A stretch of 35,578 nucleotides of DNA from IMG/VR virus record IMGVR_UViG_3300037296_000043, positions 1 to 35,578 of that record. One strand, 5' to 3'. This DNA is from a virus. The first letter of the stretch is position 1; every line of letters starts with the position of its first letter. A program made the position numbers and the translations under genes. This document shows, piece by piece, positions 1 to 8,708 of the stretch. The notes under the pieces were generated by a model. It searched no databases and had not been told where the DNA came from. It worked only from the letters and a program-made list of their open reading frames with translations.

Positions 1-11
1 GGGGTAAAGCT

Positions 12-1025
12 GTGACCGTACATCTAATCCACGGGTTTAACGTGAGCGATGGCGGCAAAGGCAGCGTCGGAAAGCTGACGCCGTATGTAGGCCTATGCAG
101 GATGCACGATTATGGTTGGACCGGGTTACTCCGACTTCGCGCAACAAACGCCAGCGCAGTAAAGCATATCGGCCCAATCATTAAGTCTGGCGATGTTCTG
201 GTAGCGCACAGCAACGGCGCAATGATTTGCTGGTCCCTCGCACAAATGCACTCCGATAAACTCGCCGGTATCATTCTGATAAACCCCGCACTACGCCGCG
301 ACACGATTTGGCCCAACGATCTCAAAGTGATGTGCATTTACAATTCGACTGACTGGGTGGTGTCGCTCGGGCGCATGTGGTCGCGCCTGGTGTCGCTGGG
401 TGGGCTGAATTTTCACGGCTGGGGCGCCGCCGGGCGCTATGGATTTAATCAAGGACAGTTCCACGTAACAAACTGGGACAGCGCAAAGGACGAGGTATCT
501 TTGCCGGCAGAGGGGCACAGCGGACTGTTCAAGATGCCTCAGTTGCACGACTGGGGTACGCTGATCGGTAAAATTTCACTTAAATGGGCAAGGAGATACA
601 AAATGAATATAAAATATTTGGTGATTCACGTTAGCGATAGCCCACCACACCGCGGCGATACCGCAAAAGATATCCATTTGTGGCACAAACAGCGAGGGTG
701 GGATGGCATCGGATACAACGCTGTTATTACTGGTACCGCAAAATTTGAGTCAGGTCGACCGGATTACTGGCAGGGCGCTCATGTTCGTGATTTCGACAAA
801 GACGGACAAGGTGACAATTCCGACAGCTTGGGCATTTGCATTATAACTGACACCGCGCCCGACGACGCGCAGCTCAGAGTCCTGGAGGGCTGGGTGGTCG
901 CGAAACTTTCGCAATACCCTGGCGCCGAAGTTGTCGGGCATCGCGATCTGGACAGCCGCAAGACCTGCCCCAACATGGACGTTCCGGCCTGGTGGAGTAC
1001 TCGAGTAAAAAATCACATCTTTTGA
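12..1025 (+). CDS. Two-domain lysis enzyme: alpha/beta hydrolase fused to T7-type amidase
   Basis: The 337-residue product has two enzyme domains. Residues 1-190 look like an alpha/beta hydrolase: oxyanion motif HGFN (7-10), nucleophile elbow AHSNGA with Ser67, probable acid Asp114 and His169 in EGHSG. Residues 198-337 are an N-acetylmuramoyl-L-alanine amidase (Amidase_2, T7 lysozyme type). The zinc ligands His206, His310 and Cys319 and the catalytic Tyr235 and Lys317 are all present in the T7 spacing (GHRD, KTCP). The amidase should cut the peptidoglycan amide bond at lysis. The hydrolase substrate is unknown; an esterase acting on lipid or cell-wall ester is an inference by analogy with phage LysB enzymes. 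Start is GTG with GGGG 7 bp upstream; the frame stays open to the window edge, so an earlier start is possible. A nuclease and a holin follow. Confidence 0.85.
   Translation: MTVHLIHGFNVSDGGKGSVGKLTPYVGLCRMHDYGWTGLLRLRATNASAVKHIGPIIKSGDVLVAHSNGAMICWSLAQMHSDKLAGIILINPALRRDTIWPNDLKVMCIYNSTDWVVSLGRMWSRLVSLGGLNFHGWGAAGRYGFNQGQFHVTNWDSAKDEVSLPAEGHSGLFKMPQLHDWGTLIGKISLKWARRYKMNIKYLVIHVSDSPPHRGDTAKDIHLWHKQRGWDGIGYNAVITGTAKFESGRPDYWQGAHVRDFDKDGQGDNSDSLGICIITDTAPDDAQLRVLEGWVVAKLSQYPGAEVVGHRDLDSRKTCPNMDVPAWWSTRVKNHIF
591..605 (+). promoter_or_regulatory. Internal ribosome binding site and start before the amidase domain
   Basis: AGGAG at 591-595 lies 7 bp before an in-frame ATG at 603, exactly at the border between the hydrolase and the amidase. 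Translation from here would give a free 140-residue amidase ending at 1025. The signal is stronger than that of the annotated GTG start, so two products from one gene are plausible. Confidence 0.55.
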
Positions 1026-1037
1026 CAAGGGCTTATC

Positions 1038-1385
1038 GTGGCTATCAGGCGCGCAGCAAAAATTGACGATAACCAGCCGCAACTGGTGCAGCTCATACGC
1101 GCGATGGGCGTGAGTGTGGCCATAACCAGTGCGGCCCACGACGGTTTCACAGACCTGGTACTGGGATTTGGAGGCGTAACGGTCCTGGTAGAAGTAAAAG
1201 ACGGCAGCAAGGAGCCGTCACGCCGCAAGCTGACACCGCAACAACAGATATTCCACGGATCATTCAAGGGGGCCATAACGGTTATCGAAACCGATTTGCA
1301 AGCCACTGAGCTGGTGAAACGTATGAAAGCAGTGGCTGCATCAACGCAGGTGGATTGGTATGTGGGAGCAAAAGCGTATGCCTGA
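1038..1385 (+). CDS. Small PD-(D/E)XK (VRR-NUC-like) nuclease
   Basis: The 115-residue protein has the core of a restriction-type nuclease: Asp39 in a GFTDLVLGF strand, then Glu52-Val-Lys54 in the next strand, followed by Gln/Arg-rich helices (TPQQQ) as in VRR-NUC and phage resolvase-like nucleases. In that family a divalent metal is held by the Asp and Glu and the Lys is catalytic. The start is GTG with AAGGG 6 bp upstream. It sits between the endolysin and the holin and just before the terminase genes, so a role in resolving branched DNA before packaging is possible. That role is inferred from position only. Confidence 0.7.
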   Translation: MAIRRAAKIDDNQPQLVQLIRAMGVSVAITSAAHDGFTDLVLGFGGVTVLVEVKDGSKEPSRRKLTPQQQIFHGSFKGAITVIETDLQATELVKRMKAVAASTQVDWYVGAKAYA

Positions 1386-1749
1386 TGGTCAAAATGGTTC
1401 AAGTATATTCAAAGCGCTGCTTGATGGCGGATTCGGATATGCTTGGTTCGCACTTATTGCACTGTGGGGAGGCACTGTGAGCTATATCAGCCGCGTCCGC
1501 AGAAAAAATATTCCGTTTAGCTTCATGGAACTGATTGGCGAGTGGACCATATCGGCGTTTGCAGGGATCATGACCGCTCTGTTGTGCCAAGAAATGGGGT
1601 TCAGCCTAATGCTGACAAGTGCCCTGGCTGGTATAAGCGGTCACATGGGAGGCAGGGCCACTTATATCATCGAACAAATGTTTTGCAGAAAGTTGGGCGT
1701 AAGTTTTAAGCGAGATGGTGGCAACGATGACCCAGACGCCAGAGACTAA
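1378..1749 (+). CDS. Phage holin, LydA/holin superfamily III type
   Basis: The 123-residue protein has about three hydrophobic segments: around FGYAWFALIALWGG, WTISAFAGIMTALL and SLMLTSALAGISGHMGG. The GHMGGRA stretch followed by a charged cytoplasmic tail is typical of the P1 LydA-like holin family. It would form the inner-membrane lesion that lets the endolysin reach the peptidoglycan. I chose the ATG at 1378, which overlaps the nuclease stop (ATGCCTGA) and has GGGAG 9 bp upstream. An ATG at 1360 would add six residues but lies deeper in the upstream gene. The 3' end overlaps the terminase small subunit by 35 bp. Confidence 0.75.
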   Translation: MPDGQNGSSIFKALLDGGFGYAWFALIALWGGTVSYISRVRRKNIPFSFMELIGEWTISAFAGIMTALLCQEMGFSLMLTSALAGISGHMGGRATYIIEQMFCRKLGVSFKRDGGNDDPDARD

Positions 1750-2338
1750 TCTGACGCCAGAGCAGAGAAAGCTGGCGGCAAAGCTCACTCACTTACAGAA
1801 GTGGACCATAATTCATTCAGTCAGTGGGATGAGCCGATACGATGGTTACAAGAAGGCTGGAGGCAAGGGGACCAAGAAATCAGCCAACAACGTGATTGGT
1901 AAGATGTTGGAAAAAGCGGCTGTGCTGGAATTTTATGACAGTTTGGTGAGCAGCGCAGCCGCAAAGTCAGTGATGACTCGCGAGGAAGCTCTGGAAACCC
2001 TGAGTAAGCTCGCTCGCACTACCGTCAAAGACGTTGTTGAATTCAAGGATGCGCAAGTTGGTCAGGACGCAGACGGTAACCCAGTTTATCAGACAGTCTG
2101 GAAGCTGAAGGACTATGACGCCATGGACGCCGGTACCGCCGCGGCTATTTCAGAGCTGAGCACCGGGCGCGATGGGTTCAAGTTCAAGCTGCACAGCCAG
2201 ACTGGCGCGATCAAGCAGCTTTCAGACCTGGAGGGCTGGGACGCTCCCAAAAAGATTGAGGGCAGCCTGGTCCTGGACGGCAACGTAGATTCGCAAGAAA
2301 TAGCAGAAGCACTCAGCAAATTGTTGGATAAGCTGTAA
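1715..2338 (+). CDS. Terminase small subunit (Terminase_2-like)
   Basis: The 207-residue protein resembles small terminase subunits. A helix-turn-helix-like N-terminus (about residues 28-65, with YDGYKKAGGKGTKKSA) matches the usual AGY-x-A pattern that binds the packaging site. A central helix pair and an acidic C-terminus complete it. It would recognise the phage packaging site and deliver DNA to the large subunit. It is directly followed by the large subunit, its stop overlapping the next start (TAATG). The start is either ATG 1715 or the ATG at 1727; both have weak ribosome binding sites and translational coupling to the holin is likely. Confidence 0.8.
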   Translation: MVATMTQTPETNLTPEQRKLAAKLTHLQKWTIIHSVSGMSRYDGYKKAGGKGTKKSANNVIGKMLEKAAVLEFYDSLVSSAAAKSVMTREEALETLSKLARTTVKDVVEFKDAQVGQDADGNPVYQTVWKLKDYDAMDAGTAAAISELSTGRDGFKFKLHSQTGAIKQLSDLEGWDAPKKIEGSLVLDGNVDSQEIAEALSKLLDKL

Positions 2339-3957
2339 TGCTGAACTGGGATGAAATGACCAATGCAGAAAAGCTGGCTGTGAAAGTGGCTTGCGAAGCA
2401 TCGTTTGAAGCCTTCATGAGAATATTCTTTCAGCTGATTCAAGGGCAGCTGTTCCGCAAGAACTGGCACCACACGTATGAATGCCGCTTGGCCGAATCTG
2501 CCTATCGCATGGAAATGCCTAGGACCATTATCAACGTGGCGCCGGGCAGCACTAAAACTGAGATCTGGTCTATACATTGGGTGGCCTGGTGCATCTTGAA
2601 GTGCATCATCGATAAACGATCTAGCCGGTGGCTTCCATTGTCCTATTCTGACGACCTGGTGAGTGAAAACGCTATTCGTGTGCGTGAGATCCTGAGCAGC
2701 GAGGAATATCAGACGTTGTGGCCGCTGACACCGTCCAAGGACACAAAGAGCAAGCACAACTGGAAGTACTTCGACGAGAACGGCAACCAGCACAGGCTTT
2801 ACGGTACCAGCATAAACGGCCAGGTAACCGGACGCCGAGCTGGTTTTATGGAAAAAGGATTCACCGGCGCTCTGGTGATGGATGACCCACTGCCGCCCAA
2901 GGACGCTGAGAGCGGTCGCCTGATCGACAAAGGCAACAAGCGCATTAACCGTATCGTTCGGTCAAGGCTGGCGCATGACGGGGTGCCCATCATTGTCGTG
3001 CAGCAGCGCATAGCCAAGGGCGACAGCACCGACTACCTGAACAGCGATAAAAGCCCGGACAAATACAAAATATTCAAAGTTCCTGCGATAATCGACGCCA
3101 GTTACCTAGACCAGCTAAACGACGAAATGCGCGAAGCCTGCATACGGGACACCGGCTTTACTGGCAAACGTTGCAGTTACTGGCCCGCCAAAGAGCCCAC
3201 GGAGACACTCCTGGCCATGGAAAAAGCAGATAACTATATGTTCAGCGCTCAATATCAACAGTCGCCAGACGATGCGCTGGCGGAAGGTGTGGTGTATAAA
3301 TCCGAAATGGAGCTGTTGATTGAGGAAAACCGTGTTGCCAACATTCCTGTTGAGCGAAGCCTTCCCGTTCATACCTATTGGGATCTTGGCATCAATGACG
3401 ATATGACGATTTGGTTGGTACAGTTTCATCAAAAGGAAATCCGTTGTATTGCCTGCTACGGCAATCGGGACGAGGGCATGGAGCATTACATCAACTGGCT
3501 GCATGACTTCCGGGACAAATACAGCATTCGGTTTGGACAGCACATGGCACCGCACGATATTGAGGTCCGGGAGCTAATTTCAGGTGAAAGCCGGTTGCAA
3601 ACAGCCAAGCGCATGGGTATTAAGTTTAAAAAAGTAGAAAGAACCAAGAGCACTCGTGAATCCATCAACGCATTGAAGGCAATATTCCAGCGTATCTGGA
3701 TCGACAAGGTGCGGTGTGACACTGACCTGGAGGGCAATCAGGGCGACATGGCCAATCACACTGGTTTAAAAGCGATCAAGGCGCTACGCCGAGTATGGGA
3801 TCACGACAACGAAACTTTCAAAGATGCGGTTGGACCCAAGTGGGCAACCAACTACACCGACGCGCTCCAACAGATGGGGCTCCATTTCAAAGAAGAAAAG
3901 CCAAAGCCTTCGAGTCCTGCGCCAAGGCCAGTCTCTGGCGGCTGGATGGGCGCTTAG
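2338..3957 (+). CDS. Terminase large subunit (packaging ATPase and nuclease)
   Basis: The 539-residue protein has the two expected domains. The ATPase part carries a deviant Walker A APGSTKT (residues 68-74, Lys73) and a Walker B strand ending in Asp182-Asp183 (ALVMDDP). The C-terminal RNase H-like nuclease part carries candidate metal ligands Asp349 (YWDLGIND), Asp407 (PHDIE) and Asp508 (YTDAL). It pumps DNA into the prohead through the portal and cuts the concatemer. Its length is normal for the family. It is translationally coupled to the small subunit and followed closely by the portal gene. Confidence 0.93.
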   Translation: MLNWDEMTNAEKLAVKVACEASFEAFMRIFFQLIQGQLFRKNWHHTYECRLAESAYRMEMPRTIINVAPGSTKTEIWSIHWVAWCILKCIIDKRSSRWLPLSYSDDLVSENAIRVREILSSEEYQTLWPLTPSKDTKSKHNWKYFDENGNQHRLYGTSINGQVTGRRAGFMEKGFTGALVMDDPLPPKDAESGRLIDKGNKRINRIVRSRLAHDGVPIIVVQQRIAKGDSTDYLNSDKSPDKYKIFKVPAIIDASYLDQLNDEMREACIRDTGFTGKRCSYWPAKEPTETLLAMEKADNYMFSAQYQQSPDDALAEGVVYKSEMELLIEENRVANIPVERSLPVHTYWDLGINDDMTIWLVQFHQKEIRCIACYGNRDEGMEHYINWLHDFRDKYSIRFGQHMAPHDIEVRELISGESRLQTAKRMGIKFKKVERTKSTRESINALKAIFQRIWIDKVRCDTDLEGNQGDMANHTGLKAIKALRRVWDHDNETFKDAVGPKWATNYTDALQQMGLHFKEEKPKPSSPAPRPVSGGWMGA

Positions 3958-3969
3958 GAGAGATACATC

Positions 3970-6066
3970 ATGTTGCCAGGCAAAGAACCGATTAAAACCC
4001 GCGATGGAGACAGCGAAGAAGACGTGCTGAAGGAAATCCGGGATCGTGCGTCCTATGCCAAAACGGCATGGCAGCATAATTTTGACGCCGCGCAGGAGGA
4101 TATTCAATTTCTGGCCGGTGAGCAATGGCCAGAGGCGATCAGGGTAGCGCGGGAACTGAAACAGCGCCCATGCCTGACCCTGAACAAGCTGCCGCAGTAC
4201 GTGGACCAGGTGCTTGGTGACCAGCGCCAGAACAGGCCCGCTATCCACGTTCACCCGACAGAGGCCAACACAGCAGGCGCAGGCGCCGAAGATCCGCAGC
4301 AGATGCCCAACATTACCGGCAAAAAGAACTACTCGCTGGCGGAGGTGTACGAGGCACTGATACGCAACATCGAATACACAAGCAAAGCCGAAATGCACTA
4401 TGACACAGCATTCCAGCACGCTGTTGAGGGTGGATTTGGCTGGTTGAGAGTGCTAACGAAGTATTCAACCGATGACGCCTTTGAACAGGACCTGTCCATT
4501 AAGAGCGTGCACAACCGGTTTGCCGTGCTTATGGACCCGGATGCAGTGGAGCCGGATTTCTCAGACTCTAACTTTTGCTTCATTGGCGAGCGGATGCGCA
4601 AAAATGAATTTCAAAAGCGCTATCCGAACGCCCGTCGCGGTGAATTGCTCGACACTGACCGTGGCGAATACTCATGGTGGGTGAGTGAAGAAGGCATAAG
4701 GGTGGCCGAGTACTTCTGGCGTGAGCCCAAAAACCGCACGCTGTTGCTGTTAAGTGACGATCGGACTGTCTGGGAAGACGAAGTAAAGCCCGTGCTCGAT
4801 GAACTGGAAGAAATGGGCGTGACGGTTGTCCGAACGCGCAAGGTGAAAACCTACATTGTGAAGTGGGCCAAGGTGACCGCTTACGACATTCTGGAGGGCC
4901 CTATAACGTGGCCAGGGCGAACCATTCCAGTAGTTCCTGTGCTGGGCAAGGAAATGACGCTGGGTGATAAAACCTATTACCGAGGTCTTATCCGGTTCGG
5001 CAAAGACGCCCAACGGATGCACAATTTCTGGATGACAGCGGCAACAGAGAAATCTGCACTGGCTCCAAAGGCGCCGTGGGTAGCAGATGCTGAATCCATC
5101 GAAGGCTATGAGCAGGAGTGGGAAAGCGCCAACGTCGAAAATGCCAGCGTACTGCGATACAACGCCCGTGCTGACATACCACCACCGCAACGCAACTCCG
5201 GCACGCCCATGCCCACGGCAGAGCTACAGATTGCCATGAGCTTCACGGATGAAATGAAGGCCACCATTGGTTTGTACGATGCCAGCGTAGGCGCACAGAG
5301 CAACGAGACAAGCGGCCGGGCAATACTGGCCCGCCAGCAGCAAGGCGATCGGGGCACGTTTGCCTACAACGACAACCTGAGCCGCGCGATCAGCCGTGTT
5401 GGTCAGATCCTGATTGAGCTTATTCCCAAGATCTACGACAGTGAGCGGGTGATTCGCGTGCAGTTTGAGGACGGCACCGGTGACTGGCTGCAGATCAACC
5501 AGACAATTATGGACGAGGAAACCGGAAAGCCCGTGATGGTCAGTGACATGGCGCAAGGGAAGTTTGACGTTACCGTGAAGTCTGGGCCCGGGTACCAGAC
5601 GCAGCGAATGGAAGCGGCCGACAGCCTAATCCAGTTTGCACAGGCCGTTCCATCGTCTGCCGCGGTGCTGGCGGACCTGATAGCCAAAAACATGGACTGG
5701 CCGGGAGCCGAAGAAATTAGCAAGCGCCTGAAGAAGATCCTGCCACCAGGCATACTGGATCAGGAAGAAGCCGACGAGCTGGGTATCAAGCCACCAGAGC
5801 CAACGCCGGAGCAACAGGCCGCTATGGCAAGGGCTGAAGCTGATATGGCGCAGGCAGAAGCTGACACCGCAAAAGCGCAGGCTGACATTGCCAAGGCCGA
5901 GGCCACAACCGCAGAAGCGCAGGCCAAGCTGGCGGAGATCGAGCGTGATGCTGCACTGGCTGGACCGGGCAGTATCGAGGAAACCGTGCGCAATCTGGTG
6001 GCTGAAGCCATGGCTGAAATCATGGCCCAAAGCCAGCAAAGCGGTGATGTTGTTGGTAACGCCTGA
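3970..6066 (+). CDS. Portal protein, P22 gp1-like
   Basis: The 698-residue protein matches P22-type portals in length (P22 gp1 is about 725) and in context, between the terminase and the scaffold. The N-terminal half includes the stretch LAGEQWPEAIRVARELKQRPCLTLN (shortened here to its ends) seen in this family. The last 100 or so residues contain a heptad-like Ala/Glu/Gln series (AEADMAQAEADTAKAQADIA) that should form the coiled-coil barrel reaching into the head. Twelve copies would make the DNA channel. The ribosome binding site AGGAG is at a normal distance from ATG 3970. Confidence 0.9.
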   Translation: MLPGKEPIKTRDGDSEEDVLKEIRDRASYAKTAWQHNFDAAQEDIQFLAGEQWPEAIRVARELKQRPCLTLNKLPQYVDQVLGDQRQNRPAIHVHPTEANTAGAGAEDPQQMPNITGKKNYSLAEVYEALIRNIEYTSKAEMHYDTAFQHAVEGGFGWLRVLTKYSTDDAFEQDLSIKSVHNRFAVLMDPDAVEPDFSDSNFCFIGERMRKNEFQKRYPNARRGELLDTDRGEYSWWVSEEGIRVAEYFWREPKNRTLLLLSDDRTVWEDEVKPVLDELEEMGVTVVRTRKVKTYIVKWAKVTAYDILEGPITWPGRTIPVVPVLGKEMTLGDKTYYRGLIRFGKDAQRMHNFWMTAATEKSALAPKAPWVADAESIEGYEQEWESANVENASVLRYNARADIPPPQRNSGTPMPTAELQIAMSFTDEMKATIGLYDASVGAQSNETSGRAILARQQQGDRGTFAYNDNLSRAISRVGQILIELIPKIYDSERVIRVQFEDGTGDWLQINQTIMDEETGKPVMVSDMAQGKFDVTVKSGPGYQTQRMEAADSLIQFAQAVPSSAAVLADLIAKNMDWPGAEEISKRLKKILPPGILDQEEADELGIKPPEPTPEQQAAMARAEADMAQAEADTAKAQADIAKAEATTAEAQAKLAEIERDAALAGPGSIEETVRNLVAEAMAEIMAQSQQSGDVVGNA

Positions 6067-6080
6067 TTTCAGGCTATAAT
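6061..6080 (+). promoter_or_regulatory. Hairpin plus TATAAT, candidate promoter before scaffold and coat genes
   Basis: GCCTGA-TT-TCAGGC (6061-6074) is a perfect 6-bp stem directly followed by TATAAT (6075-6080). A TTGGTA lies 16 bp upstream of the hexamer. The 10-bp word AGGCTATAAT recurs only before the tail fibre gene (25606), also next to a hairpin. This could be a sigma-70 promoter boosting scaffold and coat expression. Function is not proven by sequence. Confidence 0.4.
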
Positions 6081-6139
6081 ATGACACAAGCTACCTGTGG
6101 CTGTTCATAGGGTAAAATCCGCGATGGAGACAACGCGAC

Positions 6140-7042
6140 ATGGCAGACGAAGCCAAGACACCTGAGCAAGAAACCGAAAGCTATGAGGTTTTCGTTACCG
6201 AGGCCGTTGGTGATCTGCCGGAAGGCGATAACCAGGAATTGCAGGGTGAAGGATCGGCCAAAGCCCAACCAGATGTAAACGTCCAGCCGGAAGGCCAAGA
6301 CGATGCCGATAACGATCCCGCCGCTGATGCCGGCGAGGAAAAAGCCAAAGGGAAATCCCGTGGCAGATTCCAAAAGCGCATTGACCGTTTGACCGAGAGA
6401 GCGAAAAAGGCAGAGCAGGAGCTGCAGCAGTTTAAGGGCCAAGGTAAGAACCCCGACAACGCCAGCGAAGCCAACACCGACGAGCCCGACCCTTCGAGCT
6501 TTGACAGTTACGATGATTACCTTGGTTCATTGGCCGACTGGAAAGCCGGCAAAGGTAAAGACTCGGACAAGGCAAAGGACAAGGGCGCCGAAGAAGACGC
6601 GCAAAGCAAAGACCTGGACGAAGACACTGAATACACCGAAGCGCTTGACGACGTGAACGATGCGTTTGAAGACAGCCGAAAGGTTTATACCGACTTCGAT
6701 GAAGTGGTGACCGCCAAAGACGTGCAGATCACCAAAGATATGGTCAAAGCCCTTGCGGAAACAGACGATCCCGGTGAAGTAGCCTACTATCTCGGCAAGC
6801 ACAAATACGAAGCCAGCCGCATTGCTGGTATGAAGCCATTGGCCCAAGCCCGAGAAATCGGAAAGCTGGAAGCCAAATTGGCAAATCGCAAACCGCCCGG
6901 TAAAAAGACAACCCAGGCGCCTGACCCTATCGACCCGGTGAGAGGTAGTGATTCATCCTCGAAAAGTACCAATGACATGGACTTTCGAGAGTATGAGCAG
7001 ACCATGAACGAACGGGAGCGAAACGGCAGGGGTTTCTGGTAA
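6140..7042 (+). CDS. Scaffolding protein (P22 gp8 position)
   Basis: The 300-residue product is very acidic and helical, with Glu/Asp/Lys-rich stretches, a basic segment GKSRGRFQKRIDRLTERAKKAEQELQQF that suggests a short coiled coil, and a charged C-terminus. P22 scaffold has about 303 residues and sits between portal and coat, as here. It would direct coat assembly and then leave the prohead. Sequence identity is not needed for the call; it rests mainly on position, size and composition. GGAG precedes ATG 6140. Confidence 0.75.
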   Translation: MADEAKTPEQETESYEVFVTEAVGDLPEGDNQELQGEGSAKAQPDVNVQPEGQDDADNDPAADAGEEKAKGKSRGRFQKRIDRLTERAKKAEQELQQFKGQGKNPDNASEANTDEPDPSSFDSYDDYLGSLADWKAGKGKDSDKAKDKGAEEDAQSKDLDEDTEYTEALDDVNDAFEDSRKVYTDFDEVVTAKDVQITKDMVKALAETDDPGEVAYYLGKHKYEASRIAGMKPLAQAREIGKLEAKLANRKPPGKKTTQAPDPIDPVRGSDSSSKSTNDMDFREYEQTMNERERNGRGFW

Positions 7043-7057
7043 CAGGAGAATTGAGCT

Positions 7058-8320
7058 ATGCCTTCAGTTAACGGTGAAAAAGGTAACCGTCTATTAACAG
7101 ACGACATTATCGTGAAGGAGGCCCTGCGCCTTCTTAAAAACAGTCTGGTGGCCGCACCATTGGTACACCGCGATCTGGAAAAGCGCTTTGCAAAGGTGGG
7201 TGATTCCATTTCTCTGCAAAAGCCTTTCCGCACAAAAACTGCGTCTGGCCGTGTGCTGGTTAAACAGCCCATGACTGACTTGAGCGTGCCGTTCAACATT
7301 GACCGCCAAGAGCACTTCGGCTTGGAAGTCACCATGCGCGATCGGACCCTGAGTGTTGAAAACTTCAGCGATCGTTACCTCAAGTCTGGCATGACCCAGA
7401 TTGCCAACGTCATTGACCGCTCTATTTTGCTAACCGCAAAAGAAGCGTTTTTCAGCTCCGGCACGCCCGGCACCGCAACCACACTGAAAAACTTTCACTT
7501 TGCCAAAGCCTTTATGGGCCAGGTGGCCGTGCCTGACGATGGTATGCGCCGTTGTATCTTGAACATGCTTGACGCAGCTGAAATTTCAGAAGAAATCAGC
7601 AACAAGAACAACGAAATGCTGGTCAAAAAAGCGATCCAAAAGGGCTACATGGGGCCGCTGGCTGGCTTTGATCTGTTTGAATCGGCAAACCTACCGACTC
7701 ATACCGTAGGCGCCCATGGTGGCACGCCGTTGACCGCAGGCGCAGACCAAACCGGCACCAGCATTACCACTGATGGATGGGATACCAGTGTAACCGGGAT
7801 TTTGAAAGCCGGTGACGTGATCCAGTTTGCTGGCACAAAAGAGATCAACCCACAAAGCTATGCGTCAACTGGCCGCTTGAAGCACTTTGTTGTTCAGGAA
7901 GACGTTAATTCTGATGGTTCAGGACTTGCCACCATCAAGATTAGCCCGGCTATCAACGATGGTACGCTGAACACCACCAACCAGGCAGGCGACACAATCA
8001 GCACCGCTGCATACCAGAACGTGGATTTTGCACCGGCTGACAACGCGGCTATTACTGTATTGGGCACAGCGGATACCACTTACCGCGAAAACTTCCTATT
8101 CCACCGTGACGCTATTGCCTTGGCAATGGTTGATCTGGAATTGCCACAGTCGGCAACCGTGAAGTCTCGTGTTCGTGATCCTGATTCCGGCATGTCACTG
8201 TCTATGACCGGGGCGTATGACATTACCCAGCAAACGGAAATTACACGGATTGATGCTGTTTGGGGGACTCACATGATTTACCCCGAATTGGCTCACAGAA
8301 TGTGGAGCGCTGAAGGCTAA
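7058..8320 (+). CDS. Major capsid (coat) protein, P22 gp5-like
   Basis: The 420-residue protein is close to the P22 coat (430) in length and pattern. The N-terminal region (IIVKEALRLLKNSLVAAPLVHRDLE) with PFRTKTASGR and SVPFNIDRQEHF is the typical start of P22-type HK97-fold coats. A Gly/Thr-rich insertion at about residues 220-330 fits the telokin-like insertion domain of this family. The C-terminal strand contains WGTHMIYPELAHRM. It would build the icosahedral shell. A clear terminator follows the gene, consistent with high expression. Confidence 0.9.
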   Translation: MPSVNGEKGNRLLTDDIIVKEALRLLKNSLVAAPLVHRDLEKRFAKVGDSISLQKPFRTKTASGRVLVKQPMTDLSVPFNIDRQEHFGLEVTMRDRTLSVENFSDRYLKSGMTQIANVIDRSILLTAKEAFFSSGTPGTATTLKNFHFAKAFMGQVAVPDDGMRRCILNMLDAAEISEEISNKNNEMLVKKAIQKGYMGPLAGFDLFESANLPTHTVGAHGGTPLTAGADQTGTSITTDGWDTSVTGILKAGDVIQFAGTKEINPQSYASTGRLKHFVVQEDVNSDGSGLATIKISPAINDGTLNTTNQAGDTISTAAYQNVDFAPADNAAITVLGTADTTYRENFLFHRDAIALAMVDLELPQSATVKSRVRDPDSGMSLSMTGAYDITQQTEITRIDAVWGTHMIYPELAHRMWSAEG

Positions 8321-8341
8321 AGCAGGCAAAGCAGATAAAAT

Positions 8342-8372
8342 AAAGACCGGGGAATATTCCGGTTTTTATTTA
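8342..8372 (+). terminator. Rho-independent terminator after the coat gene
   Basis: ACCGG (8346-8350) pairs with CCGGT (8359-8363) around an 8-nt loop. The stem extends through AAAG opposite CTTT-like bases, and the 3' arm runs into TTTTTATTT. The A-run on the left makes it usable from both strands. It would limit transcription from coat into the tail genes. Confidence 0.8.
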
Positions 8373-8393
8373 TAACGTCATTGGAGTAGCACC

Positions 8394-8702
8394 ATGAATG
8401 AGCAGAAAAAACACCGTACATGGATCTATCACGCTGACCAAAAGCCAAAGCTGGTAAATTCTACGCCGGCAGAGCTTGAGGTATTACAGGCTGATGGCTG
8501 GGAGTTTTCGCCAGTGGAAGAAAACGCCAAAGTGGAAGAAAACGACCGCGAGCGCGACGAGCTGCTAGACCAGTTCCATGATGACCCGGAACAGTTGAGC
8601 AAAGACCAGCTTGTGATGCTGGGCCGGTACCTTGGCGTCAAGATGATGAAGGCTTGGCAGACAGACACCCTGATTAACAAGGTTCGCAGCGGCCTGGAGT
8701 AA
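8394..8702 (+). CDS. Small acidic head-associated protein with SAP/Rho-N-like C-terminus
   Basis: The 102-residue product begins with TWIYHADQKPKLVNS and ELEVLQADGWEFSPV, a pattern seen in small proteins encoded next to phage capsid genes. The C-terminal 35 residues (LSKDQLVMLGRYLGVK...TDTLINKVR) resemble the helix-extended-helix fold of SAP or Rho N-terminal domains, which bind nucleic acid. The function is unknown. GGAG lies 7 bp before ATG, and the gene is placed after the coat terminator and 6 bp before the gp4-like gene. Confidence 0.6.
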   Translation: MNEQKKHRTWIYHADQKPKLVNSTPAELEVLQADGWEFSPVEENAKVEENDRERDELLDQFHDDPEQLSKDQLVMLGRYLGVKMMKAWQTDTLINKVRSGLE

Positions 8703-8708
8703 AGCGCC

